Origin: Prevotellaceae bacterium
GTDB lineage: Bacteria > Bacteroidota > Bacteroidia > Bacteroidales > UBA932
Assembly: GCA_031290935.1 (NCBI GenBank)
Contig: JAISLK010000001.1
Coordinates: 1 to 33,290 of the forward strand
Direction of reading: 5' to 3'
Length of the DNA: 33,290 nucleotides
Under the pieces are notes generated by a model that was given only the letters and a program-made list of their open reading frames with translations, searched no databases and was not told where the DNA came from. Shown piece after piece: positions 7,943-16,689 of this stretch. Position 1 is the first letter of the stretch. The number at the start of each line of letters is the position of its first letter. The translations under genes and the position numbers were made by a program.

Positions 7943-9271
7943 TTAATAGGAATCATCCGGGAACAGGCGGCCAACCCAGTAGTCAAGGATGGGTTTCTTC
8001 TTTGGTCCCTTTACTTCCTTTGCTTCCTTTCTTTTCCTGCCGCGCGGAGGGGCGGCTTCCTGCAGTGGTATTTCTACCGGCTCCGGTTCGGGCGCCGGGA
8101 CGGGGATAGACAGTTGCTCCGGCTGCTTCTTGTATTTCATGCCCGCCAGGAGCAGCCCTACTGCCGTGGCATAACTGCAGCGCCGCACTTCCGCCGGCGA
8201 ATCGTCCGTAATGTGCAGCGGTTTGGCAATGCGGGCGGCATATCCTGTTTTAATATGCGCCAGCTCCACGAGGTGCTGCATCATTGCCCCGCCGCCTGTA
8301 AACACAATGCCGGCCTGCAACCTGTCGGCATACCCCGAGCTGTCTATTTCATGCATCACCGCTTCGATAATTTCTTCCATCCGCGCCCCGATAATCCCGG
8401 CCAGGTACCGGAAGGATATTTCCCGCTCCTGCCCGTTGATGCCGGGGATAACCAGCAGCGAATTATCCACCATATCGCCGAAGCAGGAACCGATTTGTTC
8501 CTTTATGGCGTTTGCCTGCGACAGCCTCACGGCGCACCCCTGCCGGATGTCTTCGCTAATCACGTTCCCGCCGAAAGGGATGATGGCCGTGTGGCGTACG
8601 ATATGGTCGTAATAAACGGTCAGGCCGGTAGTGCCGCCGCCGATGTCCACCATCGCAACGCCCATTTCCTTTTCATCGTCCGACAGCACCGCCATGGCGG
8701 AAGCCAGCGGTTCGAGGACAAACTGTTTTAAATTTAGCTCCAGCCCGGCGCGCCGGATACATTGCTCGGTATTGGTCGCCCATCTGGATTTCCCTATAAA
8801 GATGCGGTAGTAACCTTTCAGCCCTTTTCCGGTATAGCCTGCAGGGTCGGGGATATTGACGTGTTCATCGACGGTGTAGCTTTGCGGGATGACATCCAGT
8901 ATTTTTTCATCCGGTTCGATGCCGATATGGTACATCTGCTGTTTCATCTCTTCGATTTCGTGTTCCGAGATTTCTTCCTCCTCGTTTTCGCGCATATTTC
9001 CCACGCTGTTTTCGATACAGCGGATATGCTGCCCGGCAATGCCTGCAAAGACCTCCCGGACGTCGATGCCGGATTTTTCCCGGATGTCTTTCACCGTGTT
9101 TTGTATGGATTCCGTTACCTGGCGGATGTTTAATACTTCTCCCCGCAGGATACCCAGCGACGGTGTTTCGCTCGCAGCCAGGACATGCACTTTCCCTCCG
9201 GATGACCGCTGCCCGATGAGGGTTACTACTTTTGTTGTGCCAAGGTCAATGGCGGCAATGTAATTTTCCAT
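7943..9271 (-). CDS. ftsA: Cell division protein FtsA
   Basis: FtsA is an actin-like ATPase that tethers FtsZ to the membrane and recruits later divisome proteins. The 442 residues include the actin-fold phosphate-1 motif AAIDLGTTKVVTLIG (6-20), the SHS2/1C insertion region (about 85-170), phosphate-2 MVDIGGGTTGLTVYY (about 207-221), and the adenosine motif VFTGGGAMMQHL (about 311-322). The proline- and charge-rich linker near the C terminus (about 385-425) is followed by PILDYWVGRLFPDDSY, which has the character of the amphipathic membrane-targeting helix. It sits between ftsQ (12 bp away) and ftsZ (49 bp away), the canonical order. Confidence 0.96.
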   Translation of the reverse strand: MENYIAAIDLGTTKVVTLIGQRSSGGKVHVLAASETPSLGILRGEVLNIRQVTESIQNTVKDIREKSGIDVREVFAGIAGQHIRCIENSVGNMRENEEEEISEHEIEEMKQQMYHIGIEPDEKILDVIPQSYTVDEHVNIPDPAGYTGKGLKGYYRIFIGKSRWATNTEQCIRRAGLELNLKQFVLEPLASAMAVLSDDEKEMGVAMVDIGGGTTGLTVYYDHIVRHTAIIPFGGNVISEDIRQGCAVRLSQANAIKEQIGSCFGDMVDNSLLVIPGINGQEREISFRYLAGIIGARMEEIIEAVMHEIDSSGYADRLQAGIVFTGGGAMMQHLVELAHIKTGYAARIAKPLHITDDSPAEVRRCSYATAVGLLLAGMKYKKQPEQLSIPVPAPEPEPVEIPLQEAAPPRGRKRKEAKEVKGPKKKPILDYWVGRLFPDDSY

Positions 9272-9283
9272 ATTTTTATTTTT

Positions 9284-10075
9284 TTAGTTTTTAATTCCCG
9301 GTTCCCTCGTTGCTACTACCTGGTTGCTGTACCGTAAATCCAGTTTGATATATTTATCCCATCCTTCTTGCGGCATCGCGTTCCGGTAAAAGGCATACAG
9401 TTTTGTTAATTTGTATTCGAAATTATCCAGCGGGCCTAATTTTATCAGCTGGCGGCCTACGCGCGGGATAAGCTCTATGTCGTTTCTGTTTTGCACATGT
9501 ATTTGCAGTATCTGCGACTGCCAAAAACGATGCTGCTGCAGAAAGCGGCTGAAGGTATAAAGCTGCTGCAATAATTTATCTTTTGCGGGGATTCCGCCGC
9601 GGTAACTGTTCTTGAACGACACCGCAACATTCCCGGTAACAACCGGCACATACGGCGTATAGGCCGGGGAGAACGGGAATATATATCCGCCGTCGTCGAT
9701 ATAAAAGCTGCCCGTTTCCGCCAGCACGCGCACAATCGGGCGGCGTTGATGGACGCGGGCATGCAGCGTCCCGTCGATGGATGTAAATATTTCCGCGTTT
9801 TTTACCACGCTGCGTGCGTTCAGCTTTTCTTCCAGCCGCCGGAGGTCAATGCTGTCAATGGCCGTGCCGATAATATGGGGGTTGTCCTTTTCTATCAACC
9901 GCCGTACTTCTTTGGCGCTGACAAACCGGAGGAGCGAGCTGTCGCAAACAGTTACTTTAATGGAATGGCAGTAAATATGCCGCCGCTCCCTGTTCACAAA
10001 GCCGGCGGTTACCGTCAGGTATGCCAGGAAGAGGGCGGCTGTAATGGCTAATGTTATTTTTTGTTTTATGTTCAT
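9284..10075 (-). CDS. ftsQ: Cell division protein FtsQ
   Basis: A 263-residue bitopic membrane protein of the FtsQBL divisome subcomplex. A short cytoplasmic N terminus, one transmembrane helix (residues about 8-27) and a periplasmic part are visible. The POTRA-like region (about 40-110: VSAKEVRRLIEK, IDLRRLEEKLNARSVVKNAEIF, GTLHARVHQRRPIVRV) is followed by YIDDGGYIFPFSP and the beta domain. The start overlaps the murC stop by 4 bp (ATGA, 10072-10075), indicating translational coupling to the MurG-MurC reading frame. Identity rests on pattern and on position in the dcw cluster, since FtsQ sequences diverge strongly. Confidence 0.92.
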   Translation of the reverse strand: MNIKQKITLAITAALFLAYLTVTAGFVNRERRHIYCHSIKVTVCDSSLLRFVSAKEVRRLIEKDNPHIIGTAIDSIDLRRLEEKLNARSVVKNAEIFTSIDGTLHARVHQRRPIVRVLAETGSFYIDDGGYIFPFSPAYTPYVPVVTGNVAVSFKNSYRGGIPAKDKLLQQLYTFSRFLQQHRFWQSQILQIHVQNRNDIELIPRVGRQLIKLGPLDNFEYKLTKLYAFYRNAMPQEGWDKYIKLDLRYSNQVVATREPGIKN

Positions 10076-12738
10076 GGGTTATGCGGGTTCATTTTTTCGT
10101 TCAGCCATTCTTTTATTGGTTGCACAAAGCGGTCAATATCGCCTGCGCCGAAGGTTACGAGCACGTCCGGGGAGGTTGTTTTCAGCCGTTCCATCAGTGC
10201 GCTTTTTGTACACATTTGCTTGCCGGCGATGGTTACTTTGTCGAAAATCATCTGCGAAGATACGCCGGGTATCGGTAATTCACGCGCCGGGTAAATATCC
10301 AGCAATATCAATTCGTCAAGGAGGCTGAGGCTTTCGGCAAAGCCGCCGGCAAAGTCGCGGGTGCGGGTGTAGAGGTGCGGCTGGAAGACGCCGGTGATTT
10401 TCCGTTGCGGGAATACTTCGCGGAGGGAGGTAATCGCCGCCCGCAATTCTTCGGGGTGGTGCGCGTAATCGTCGATATAGGTGCACCGGGGCGTGTTGAT
10501 ATGTATATCGAACCGCCGCTGCACTCCAAGGAAGCTTTGCAACGGTGCATACAGCGCGGAGAGGGGCGGGTACCGGCTGTCGCCGGCGTTCCCTTTCCCG
10601 TTTTCCTTTTGCCATTGTTGATACAGGTAGAACAGGGCGGCGGCGGCAACGGCGTTTTCTATATTCATCCATCCGGGGATGCCGAGGGTGCAGCCGGGCA
10701 GTACTTCATCCAGCAGGTGCAGGTCGAAGCGCGAAAGCCCGTTATCCAGCCGGCGGATATGGCTTGCGTAGAAATCGCAAGGCCGGTCGAGGGAATAACG
10801 GTACACCCGTACGTCGCCGGCTCCCGAACACTTCTCCCCAGCCTTCCCCGAAGGGGAGGGCGTTCCCTCTCCTTCGGAGGGGGACAGGGGGAGGTCTATT
10901 CCGTACTTCATAATTAACGCGCCGCCGGGCTGCACCTGCCGGGCAAATTCGGCAAAGGCCCGGTGCATGGCGCCGGCAGTGCCGTAAATATCCAGGTGGT
11001 CGGCGTCGGTGGCGGTAATGGCGGCTATCTGCGGGAAGAGTTGCAGGAAGGAGCGGTCAAATTCATCGGCTTCGGCTACCAGCGCCGGCGCCGGCGAGCA
11101 TAATAAGTTCGTGCGGTAATTTTTCGAGATGCCGCCAAGGAAGGCCGTGCAGCCGCCGCCGGCCTGGGTGAGCAAATGCGCCAGCAGGGTGGTAACGGTG
11201 CTTTTCCCGTGCGTCCCGGCGACTGCGAGGGTGGTTTTTCCCGCAGCAATATGCCCCAGCGCTTTTGAGCGTTTGATGAGGGTATAATTATTTTCTTTAA
11301 AACAGTTCCATTCGCGGTGGCCGGCGGGCAGCGCCGGCGTGTAAATCACGAGCGTTTTTTCCGGCGAGGCGGTAAATGCCGGCGGAATCAGCGTTACGTC
11401 GTCGTCGTAATGTATCGCCATGCCTTCCTGTTCCAGTTCGGCGGTCAGCGGGGAGGGGGTGCGGTCGTACCCGGCGACCTGTGCGCCCGCATGCTTGTAA
11501 TACCGCGCGAGCGCGCTCATGCCAATCCCGCCGATGCCGAGGAAATAGACGAAGGAGGGGGCTAACGTTTCCCGGTTCGTTATTTTCATGATGGTATTGA
11601 TGATTTCTTCTGCGGCGCGGGGTTTCGCCAGCGCGGCAATATTTCTTTCCAGTTCCTCGATGCGCGCCGGGTCGCGCAGCAATCCGAAGACGGTTGGCCA
11701 CAATTTTTCTTTTGCTTCGCCGTCGCGCACTATGAGGGCGGCGTTCTTCGCTGCCAATGCCTGTGCGTTCTTTGTCTGGTGGTCTTCGGCGACGTTGGGC
11801 GAGGGTACAAATACGCAGGCTTTCGCTGCCATGCACAGTTCCGAAATCGTCCCCGCGCCGGCGCGGGAAATGACCACGTCGGCGGCGGCAAAGGCTTCGT
11901 CCATCCGGGCGATGAAATCCGTTACGTGAATGAAGAAGGGGGTATCCGGCGGGGTGGTCCAGCTTTCGTTTGCGGCGCTCCATTCTCCTGCTTTCGCCGC
12001 TTTGTGGAGGGCGGCTTTTGCCTGTTCAAAACAGGCTTTCCCGGTTTGCCAGATAAAGTGTGCGCCGCTGCTGCGCAGTTCCGGCAAGGCTTCTATCATC
12101 GCCCGGTTGAGCGTCCGCGCACCCAGGCTGCCTCCTGCAATCAGGACGGTCGGGCGGTGCGCTTCGCGCGCCGCTCCGTGCGCCGCGAAGCGCACCGGGT
12201 TTCCTGTGAGGATAATTTTTTCTTTCGGGAAAAAGCGTTCCATCCCGTCATAGGCTACGCAAATGGCGGCGGCGCGTTTGGCTAATATTTTATTGGCTAT
12301 GCCGGCGTAGGAGTTTTGTTCCTGTAAAAGGGTCGGGATTTTTTTCCGTTGCGCCGCCCAGAGCACCGGGGCGCTTGCGTAGCCGCCTACGCCTGTTACG
12401 ACGTCCGGCCGGACGTCGTTGATGATTTGCTTTGCTTTCCGCAGGCTTTTCCACAGTTTGAAGGGCAACGAAAGGTTTTTCCACCACTGCGCCCGCTGCA
12501 AACCCGCTACCGGCAAGCCGATAATGGGGTAGCCCGCGGCAGGGACTTTTTCCATTTCCATGCGCCCTTCGGCGCCGACAAACAGGATGGACGCCCCGGG
12601 GCAGCGTTGCCGCAGGGCATTGGCAATGGCTATCGCCGGGTAGATATGCCCGCCGGTGCCGCCGCCGCTGATGATAACAGACAGCGGGCGGCCGGCAGCC
12701 GGCAGCGGGCAGTGCTTATTTGGCGTTTTTTTATTCAT
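10072..12738 (-). CDS. murG-murC: MurG-MurC fusion: lipid II GlcNAc transferase joined to UDP-MurNAc-L-Ala ligase
   Basis: One 888-codon frame encodes two complete enzymes that are normally separate neighbours. Residues 1-383 are MurG (GlcNAc transfer to lipid I at the inner membrane face): GGGTGGH (25-31), GGSLGARTLN (202-211), SRAGAGTISE (291-300) and EDHQTKN (318-324). From Met384 the frame continues as MurC (ATP-dependent L-alanine addition to UDP-MurNAc): FLGIGGIGMSALARYY (about 399-414), P-loop GTHGKST (508-514), and YIDDYAHHPEEL in the C-terminal domain. The junction NTI-MKITNRE has no linker: MurC's natural ATG (11587-11589) is simply an internal codon, so a separate MurC could still be started there. 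MurC residues 616-642 are encoded by inserted palindromic repeat DNA. The stop overlaps ftsQ by 4 bp. Confidence 0.95.
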   Translation of the reverse strand: MNKKTPNKHCPLPAAGRPLSVIISGGGTGGHIYPAIAIANALRQRCPGASILFVGAEGRMEMEKVPAAGYPIIGLPVAGLQRAQWWKNLSLPFKLWKSLRKAKQIINDVRPDVVTGVGGYASAPVLWAAQRKKIPTLLQEQNSYAGIANKILAKRAAAICVAYDGMERFFPKEKIILTGNPVRFAAHGAAREAHRPTVLIAGGSLGARTLNRAMIEALPELRSSGAHFIWQTGKACFEQAKAALHKAAKAGEWSAANESWTTPPDTPFFIHVTDFIARMDEAFAAADVVISRAGAGTISELCMAAKACVFVPSPNVAEDHQTKNAQALAAKNAALIVRDGEAKEKLWPTVFGLLRDPARIEELERNIAALAKPRAAEEIINTIMKITNRETLAPSFVYFLGIGGIGMSALARYYKHAGAQVAGYDRTPSPLTAELEQEGMAIHYDDDVTLIPPAFTASPEKTLVIYTPALPAGHREWNCFKENNYTLIKRSKALGHIAAGKTTLAVAGTHGKSTVTTLLAHLLTQAGGGCTAFLGGISKNYRTNLLCSPAPALVAEADEFDRSFLQLFPQIAAITATDADHLDIYGTAGAMHRAFAEFARQVQPGGALIMKYGIDLPLSPSEGEGTPSPSGKAGEKCSGAGDVRVYRYSLDRPCDFYASHIRRLDNGLSRFDLHLLDEVLPGCTLGIPGWMNIENAVAAAALFYLYQQWQKENGKGNAGDSRYPPLSALYAPLQSFLGVQRRFDIHINTPRCTYIDDYAHHPEELRAAITSLREVFPQRKITGVFQPHLYTRTRDFAGGFAESLSLLDELILLDIYPARELPIPGVSSQMIFDKVTIAGKQMCTKSALMERLKTTSPDVLVTFGAGDIDRFVQPIKEWLNEKMNPHNP
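10813..10893 (-). repeat. Palindromic repeat element inserted in frame within the murC part
   Basis: This 81-bp segment contains two adjacent palindromes, CTTCCCCGAAGGGGAG-type (about 10842-10858) and CTCTCCTTCGGAGGGG-type (about 10866-10882). It encodes 27 residues rich in Pro, Ser, Gly and Glu (LPLSPSEGEGTPSPSGK and onward, residues 616-642). It sits between MKYGID and VRVYRYSLD of the MurC central domain, where homologues have only a short loop. The length is a multiple of three and has no stop in this frame, so the protein stays intact. Confidence 0.75.
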
Positions 12739-12814
12739 TGTTTATTAATTTGGGACAATGCCGGCTGCATTGTTCGGAATCCGGGTGGCCGCTGTTAAAA
12801 AAATCAAATATAAG

Positions 12815-14020
12815 TTATCCATTATTCGTTGTTCGTTGTTCTGTTTTTATTATTCGTTCTTCGGTGGCGCGGCTTATTGATAAAATAATGCCCAGGGCAA
12901 AGCCGGTTGTGATGAGCGAGCTGCCGCCCAAACTTACGAAGGGCAATGTCTGGCCGGTAACCGGGAGCAGTCCTGCGGTAACGCCCATGTGCAGCATGGC
13001 CTGGAAAACGATGAGGGACATCAATCCCAATACGGCCATCATGGCAAACGCACGGGTGCAGGAACGGGCAATCACTACCGCCCGGTAAAATAAGATGAGG
13101 TAGAGGAGGAGGATGATAATCGCGCCCCAGATGCCGTATTCTTCTACAATAATGGCATAGACATAGTCGTCATAGGCATTCGGCAGGATATGCCGCTGCG
13201 TACTGTTGCCGGGGCCTTTGGGAATGATGCCGCCGCTGGCCACCGCGATGATTGCCTGCCTTGCCTGGTATATGTTGCTGTTATCGGGATAGAGGTACGG
13301 GTGTAGCCGTTTTTCTATCATTTTATGTACGCGCGGGAAGAGCTGGTAGGGCTTGTCTTTCGTGGTATAGGAAATGGCCGTAATCAGGGCGATGGCGGCC
13401 AAAGCGATGCCCGCCGTTTTCCATAAATAGCTGTGGCGGATTTTTGCGACAAAGAGGATGATAAAAACGGTACATCCCAACAGCAGGGCTACGGAGGTGC
13501 TGCCCCCGTATATCAGCAACACACAAACCGCGCCTGCAGGAAACAGGATGCGCCAGAAATATTTTTTAAAGCTGTCGAGGTTATTTTCCTCTACTGCTTT
13601 CGCGACATATAATATCAGCGCGAACTTGGTGAATTCCGACGGCTGGAAAGAGAAGCCGAGTAATTTTACCCAGCGCGTTCCTTCATTGAACGTAACGCCG
13701 ACGCCGCTGATGAATGTCAGCAATAACAGCCCGACGGAAAGTGCGAACACCAGTTTGGCCAGCCCGCGGTACCAGCGGATAGCAATAAGATGCGCCCCGT
13801 AAATAATCAAAATGCTGACGATAAGAAATGCAAACTGTTTGAGGAAATACGCAAATGCGGAACTTTGCGCCCGGTAGGCCAGCGAGCTGGTAGAGGAATA
13901 TATTACTAACAGCGATACCAGCGAGAGGACGATAATAATCCGCCAAATAACCTTGTCGCCCCTGAAACTTTTTATAAACGGAGCAGGATTGTTTTCTATA
14001 TGCTGTGTGGTATTTTCCAT
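12815..14020 (-). CDS. ftsW: FtsW, SEDS-family septal peptidoglycan glycosyltransferase
   Basis: FtsW polymerises lipid II at the septum with its partner transpeptidase FtsI, here encoded in the same cluster. The 401 residues form about ten transmembrane helices. Conserved SEDS motifs are visible: GVGVTFNEGTRWVKLLGFSFQPSEFTK (about 107-133) with the catalytic-region Ser-Glu, the long periplasmic loop with YQARQAIIAVASGGIIPKGPGNS (about 246-268) and DYVYAIIVEEYG, and LPVTGQTLPFVSLGGSSL (about 355-372). The final residues (EQRTTNNG) are written by a GTTGTTC-type heptamer repeat at the gene's 3' end. It lies 8 bp after murD and 76 bp before murG. Confidence 0.96.
   Translation of the reverse strand: MENTTQHIENNPAPFIKSFRGDKVIWRIIIVLSLVSLLVIYSSTSSLAYRAQSSAFAYFLKQFAFLIVSILIIYGAHLIAIRWYRGLAKLVFALSVGLLLLTFISGVGVTFNEGTRWVKLLGFSFQPSEFTKFALILYVAKAVEENNLDSFKKYFWRILFPAGAVCVLLIYGGSTSVALLLGCTVFIILFVAKIRHSYLWKTAGIALAAIALITAISYTTKDKPYQLFPRVHKMIEKRLHPYLYPDNSNIYQARQAIIAVASGGIIPKGPGNSTQRHILPNAYDDYVYAIIVEEYGIWGAIIILLLYLILFYRAVVIARSCTRAFAMMAVLGLMSLIVFQAMLHMGVTAGLLPVTGQTLPFVSLGGSSLITTGFALGIILSISRATEERIIKTEQRTTNNG
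12822..12841. repeat. Heptamer short tandem repeat (TTCGTTG) in the ftsW 3' end
   Basis: About two and a half copies of a 7-bp unit (TTCGTTG on the plus strand). On the minus strand it encodes part of the last residues of FtsW (EQRTTNN) just before the stop. Confidence 0.7.
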
Positions 14021-14028
14021 TTTTAATG

Positions 14029-15363
14029 CTATAAATTTCTGACGGCTTCTTTAAACTGCTGCCCGCGGTCTTCAAAGTTCTTAAACAAATCAAAGCTGGC
14101 GCAGGCAGGCGAGAGGAGCACCGTATCGCCCGGTTCGGCAAGTTTGTAAGCCATCTTTACGGCGTCGTTCATGGAGCGTACATCATATATGGCGGGCGCT
14201 TTGCCTTCAAAATTTTTGTGCAGTTTTTCATTGTCCACGCCGAGGCAGATAAGGGCTTTTACTTTCTGCGCCGCCAGTTCGTACAAATCCGTATAGTCAT
14301 TCCCCTTGTCCGTACCGCCGGCAATCCAAATCACTTTTGTTTTCATACTTTCCAGCGCATACCATGCCGAGTTGACGTTGGTCGCTTTGCTGTCATTGAT
14401 GTATAGCACATCGCGCACTTTCAGCACCGGCTCCAGCCGGTGTTCCACGCCCCGGAAAGTAGCCAGGCTGTCGCGGATAACCTCGTTGCGTACATTCAAT
14501 ACCTGCCCCGCTACAGCGGCCGCCATGGAATTATAAATATTGTGCTTTCCCTGCAACGCCAGCTCTTCAATCATCATCGAAAATTCGTCCTCCTCATACT
14601 GTGCGTGCATATATTCATCAATAGCGTAGGCGCCCCGGTTGACCTTTTCCGTTTGCGAAAGCGGCAGCAGCTGCGCCTTTAAAACAATTTGGTTCAAGTG
14701 CGACATCGTTACTTCATCATCCGAGCAGAAAATAAAACAGTCTTCTTTCGACATGTTTTGCGTGATGCGGAATTTCGCGCGGACGTAGTTTTCCATGTTA
14801 TAATCGTAGCGGTCTAAATGGTCGGGGGTAATATTGAGCAATACGGCAATGTCGGCTTTAAAGTCGAACATCCCCTCCAGTTGGAAACTGCTTAATTCAA
14901 TCACATAATAATCGCGCCGCGCCGTCGCCACCTGGTAAGCATAGCTGTGGCCGATATTGCCCGCCAGCCCGACGTTCAAGCCCGCTTTTTTCAGCAGGAA
15001 ATAAATAATGGACGCAGTAGTGGTTTTCCCGTTGCTTCCGGTGATACAAATTTTCCTGGCCTTGCAGTAGCGCCCGGCAAATTCGATTTCGGAAATTACC
15101 GGCACGCCCTTTGCCGACAATTTTTGTATTATCGGCGCCTTATCGGGAATACCGGGGCTTTTAATCACTTCATCGGCGTCGAGGATGAGCCCTTCCGTAT
15201 GTTTCCCTTCTTCAAACGCGATGTGATATTGTTGCAGCATCCGGCGAAAAGGGTCTTTAAGCATACCCGCATCGGACAGGAAAACATTATACCCTTTTAC
15301 CTGCGCCAGTACCGCCGCGCCTGCACCGCTTTCTCCACCGCCGAGAACAACAATTTTATTCAT
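14029..15363 (-). CDS. murD: UDP-N-acetylmuramoyl-L-alanine--D-glutamate ligase
   Basis: MurD adds D-glutamate to UDP-MurNAc-L-Ala in the cytoplasm, between MurC and MurE. The 444 residues have the three Mur-ligase domains: a Rossmann-like N-terminal domain (IVVLGGGESGAGAAVLA, 4-20; KSPGIP, 68-73), the ATPase domain with P-loop ITGSNGKTTTASII (107-120) and LNITPDHLDRYDYNMENYVRAK (about 192-213), and a C-terminal domain (GVEHRLEPVLKVRDVLYINDSKATN, then IAGGTDKGNDY and LLSPACASFDLFKNFEDRGQQF). It is closely packed with ftsW (8 bp) and mraY (14 bp). Confidence 0.97.
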   Translation of the reverse strand: MNKIVVLGGGESGAGAAVLAQVKGYNVFLSDAGMLKDPFRRMLQQYHIAFEEGKHTEGLILDADEVIKSPGIPDKAPIIQKLSAKGVPVISEIEFAGRYCKARKICITGSNGKTTTASIIYFLLKKAGLNVGLAGNIGHSYAYQVATARRDYYVIELSSFQLEGMFDFKADIAVLLNITPDHLDRYDYNMENYVRAKFRITQNMSKEDCFIFCSDDEVTMSHLNQIVLKAQLLPLSQTEKVNRGAYAIDEYMHAQYEEDEFSMMIEELALQGKHNIYNSMAAAVAGQVLNVRNEVIRDSLATFRGVEHRLEPVLKVRDVLYINDSKATNVNSAWYALESMKTKVIWIAGGTDKGNDYTDLYELAAQKVKALICLGVDNEKLHKNFEGKAPAIYDVRSMNDAVKMAYKLAEPGDTVLLSPACASFDLFKNFEDRGQQFKEAVRNL

Positions 15364-15377
15364 TTTAATCCCCCCCT

Positions 15378-16664
15378 TTACCTTACTTTTAATGTTACAA
15401 TAGTGATGACCGCCAACAATACCGCCACAATCCAGAAACGTGTTACAATCTTGGCCTCGGGCAACGGTTGCAGCGGTTTTTGAATCAGCGCGGCAATACC
15501 TGCATGGCCGGGCTTTTGAAAATGATGGTGCAGCGGCGCCATTTTAAATATGCGCCGCCCTTCGCCGTATTTCCGCTTGGTATAATTAAAATATACTGTT
15601 TGTATAACTACCGACAGGTTTTCGACAAAGAAAATGCCGCACAGCACGGGAATCAATAATTCTTTGCGGATGACAATAGCAAAAACCGCAATAATACCGC
15701 CAATCGTCAGGCTTCCCGTATCGCCCATAAATACCTGCGCCGGATAGGAATTGTACCACAAGAAGCCGACCAGCGCGCCAATAAACGCCGCAATAAACAC
15801 CACCAACTCGCCGGTGTTCGGGATATACATTATCTTTAAATAATCCGCATAGATAATATTTCCCGAGAGGTAAGCCAGGACGCCCAGTGTTGTTCCAATC
15901 ACAATAGAAACGCCGGAAGCAAGGCCATCCATACCGTCGGTAAGGTTCGCGCCATTGGACACCGCCATAATAATAAAAATAATAATCAAACTGTAAAGCG
16001 CCCATCCGACCACCTTGCCGGCCGCGCCATCCCAGGGCGACAGCCATTCGTAATCAAATTCGTTTTCTTTCACAAAAGGAATGGTCGTTTGCGTCGTCTT
16101 GACGTCGCTCACAAATATCCGTTTTTCGTTATTTCTTTCGGTAATTACTTCCTCATGGGCGTTGGGCGTCGTTTGCGTTACGCGGTCCCGGACAACAATG
16201 TCGTCGCAAAAAAACATGGTCGTTGCGATAATAATACCCAGCCCTGTTTGCCCGATAATCTTAAACCGCCCCTGCAATCCCTGTTTGTTTTTCCTGAACA
16301 CTTTTATGTAGTCATCCAGGAAACCAATAGCGCCAAGCCAAACAACGGTTACAATCATGAGCAAAATATACACATTAGTGAGATTGCACACTAATAAAAT
16401 AGGAATCAGAATCGCCGACAGGATAATAATACCGCCCATTGTAGGCGTTCCTTTTTTCTGCAATTGCCCTTCCAGCCCGAGGTCGCGAATATCTTCGCCA
16501 ATCTGTTTCCGTTGCAGCAGGCGGATAATGCGTTTCCCCAGAAGCAAAGTAATCAGTAGCGCCAGTATAATTGCTATCGCCGAACGAAACGACAAATATT
16601 GAAACAATCCTGCGCCCGGGAAATCGAATTGTGTGCCTAAATATTTAAACAGATGATATAACAT
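15378..16664 (-). CDS. mraY: Phospho-MurNAc-pentapeptide transferase (lipid I synthase)
   Basis: MraY moves phospho-MurNAc-pentapeptide to undecaprenyl phosphate, forming lipid I. The 428 residues give about ten membrane helices. Active-site motifs are present: FLDDYIKV (115-122), [15 protein letters not shown] (237-251), [11 protein letters not shown] (313-323) and MAPLHHHF (375-382). As in other Bacteroidota the protein is longer than E. coli MraY (360) owing to an extra segment at about 155-215. A further oddity follows the HHH motif: where homologues read directly from KGW-type residues to RFW, this one has about 15 additional residues ([15 protein letters not shown], about 387-401) before EAKIVTRFW. 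The last helix (about 408-425) is intact. Confidence 0.96.
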   Translation of the reverse strand: MLYHLFKYLGTQFDFPGAGLFQYLSFRSAIAIILALLITLLLGKRIIRLLQRKQIGEDIRDLGLEGQLQKKGTPTMGGIIILSAILIPILLVCNLTNVYILLMIVTVVWLGAIGFLDDYIKVFRKNKQGLQGRFKIIGQTGLGIIIATTMFFCDDIVVRDRVTQTTPNAHEEVITERNNEKRIFVSDVKTTQTTIPFVKENEFDYEWLSPWDGAAGKVVGWALYSLIIIFIIMAVSNGANLTDGMDGLASGVSIVIGTTLGVLAYLSGNIIYADYLKIMYIPNTGELVVFIAAFIGALVGFLWYNSYPAQVFMGDTGSLTIGGIIAVFAIVIRKELLIPVLCGIFFVENLSVVIQTVYFNYTKRKYGEGRRIFKMAPLHHHFQKPGHAGIAALIQKPLQPLPEAKIVTRFWIVAVLLAVITIVTLKVR

Positions 16665-16689
16665 AACTGCATGGAAGGTTTGGTCAGGT

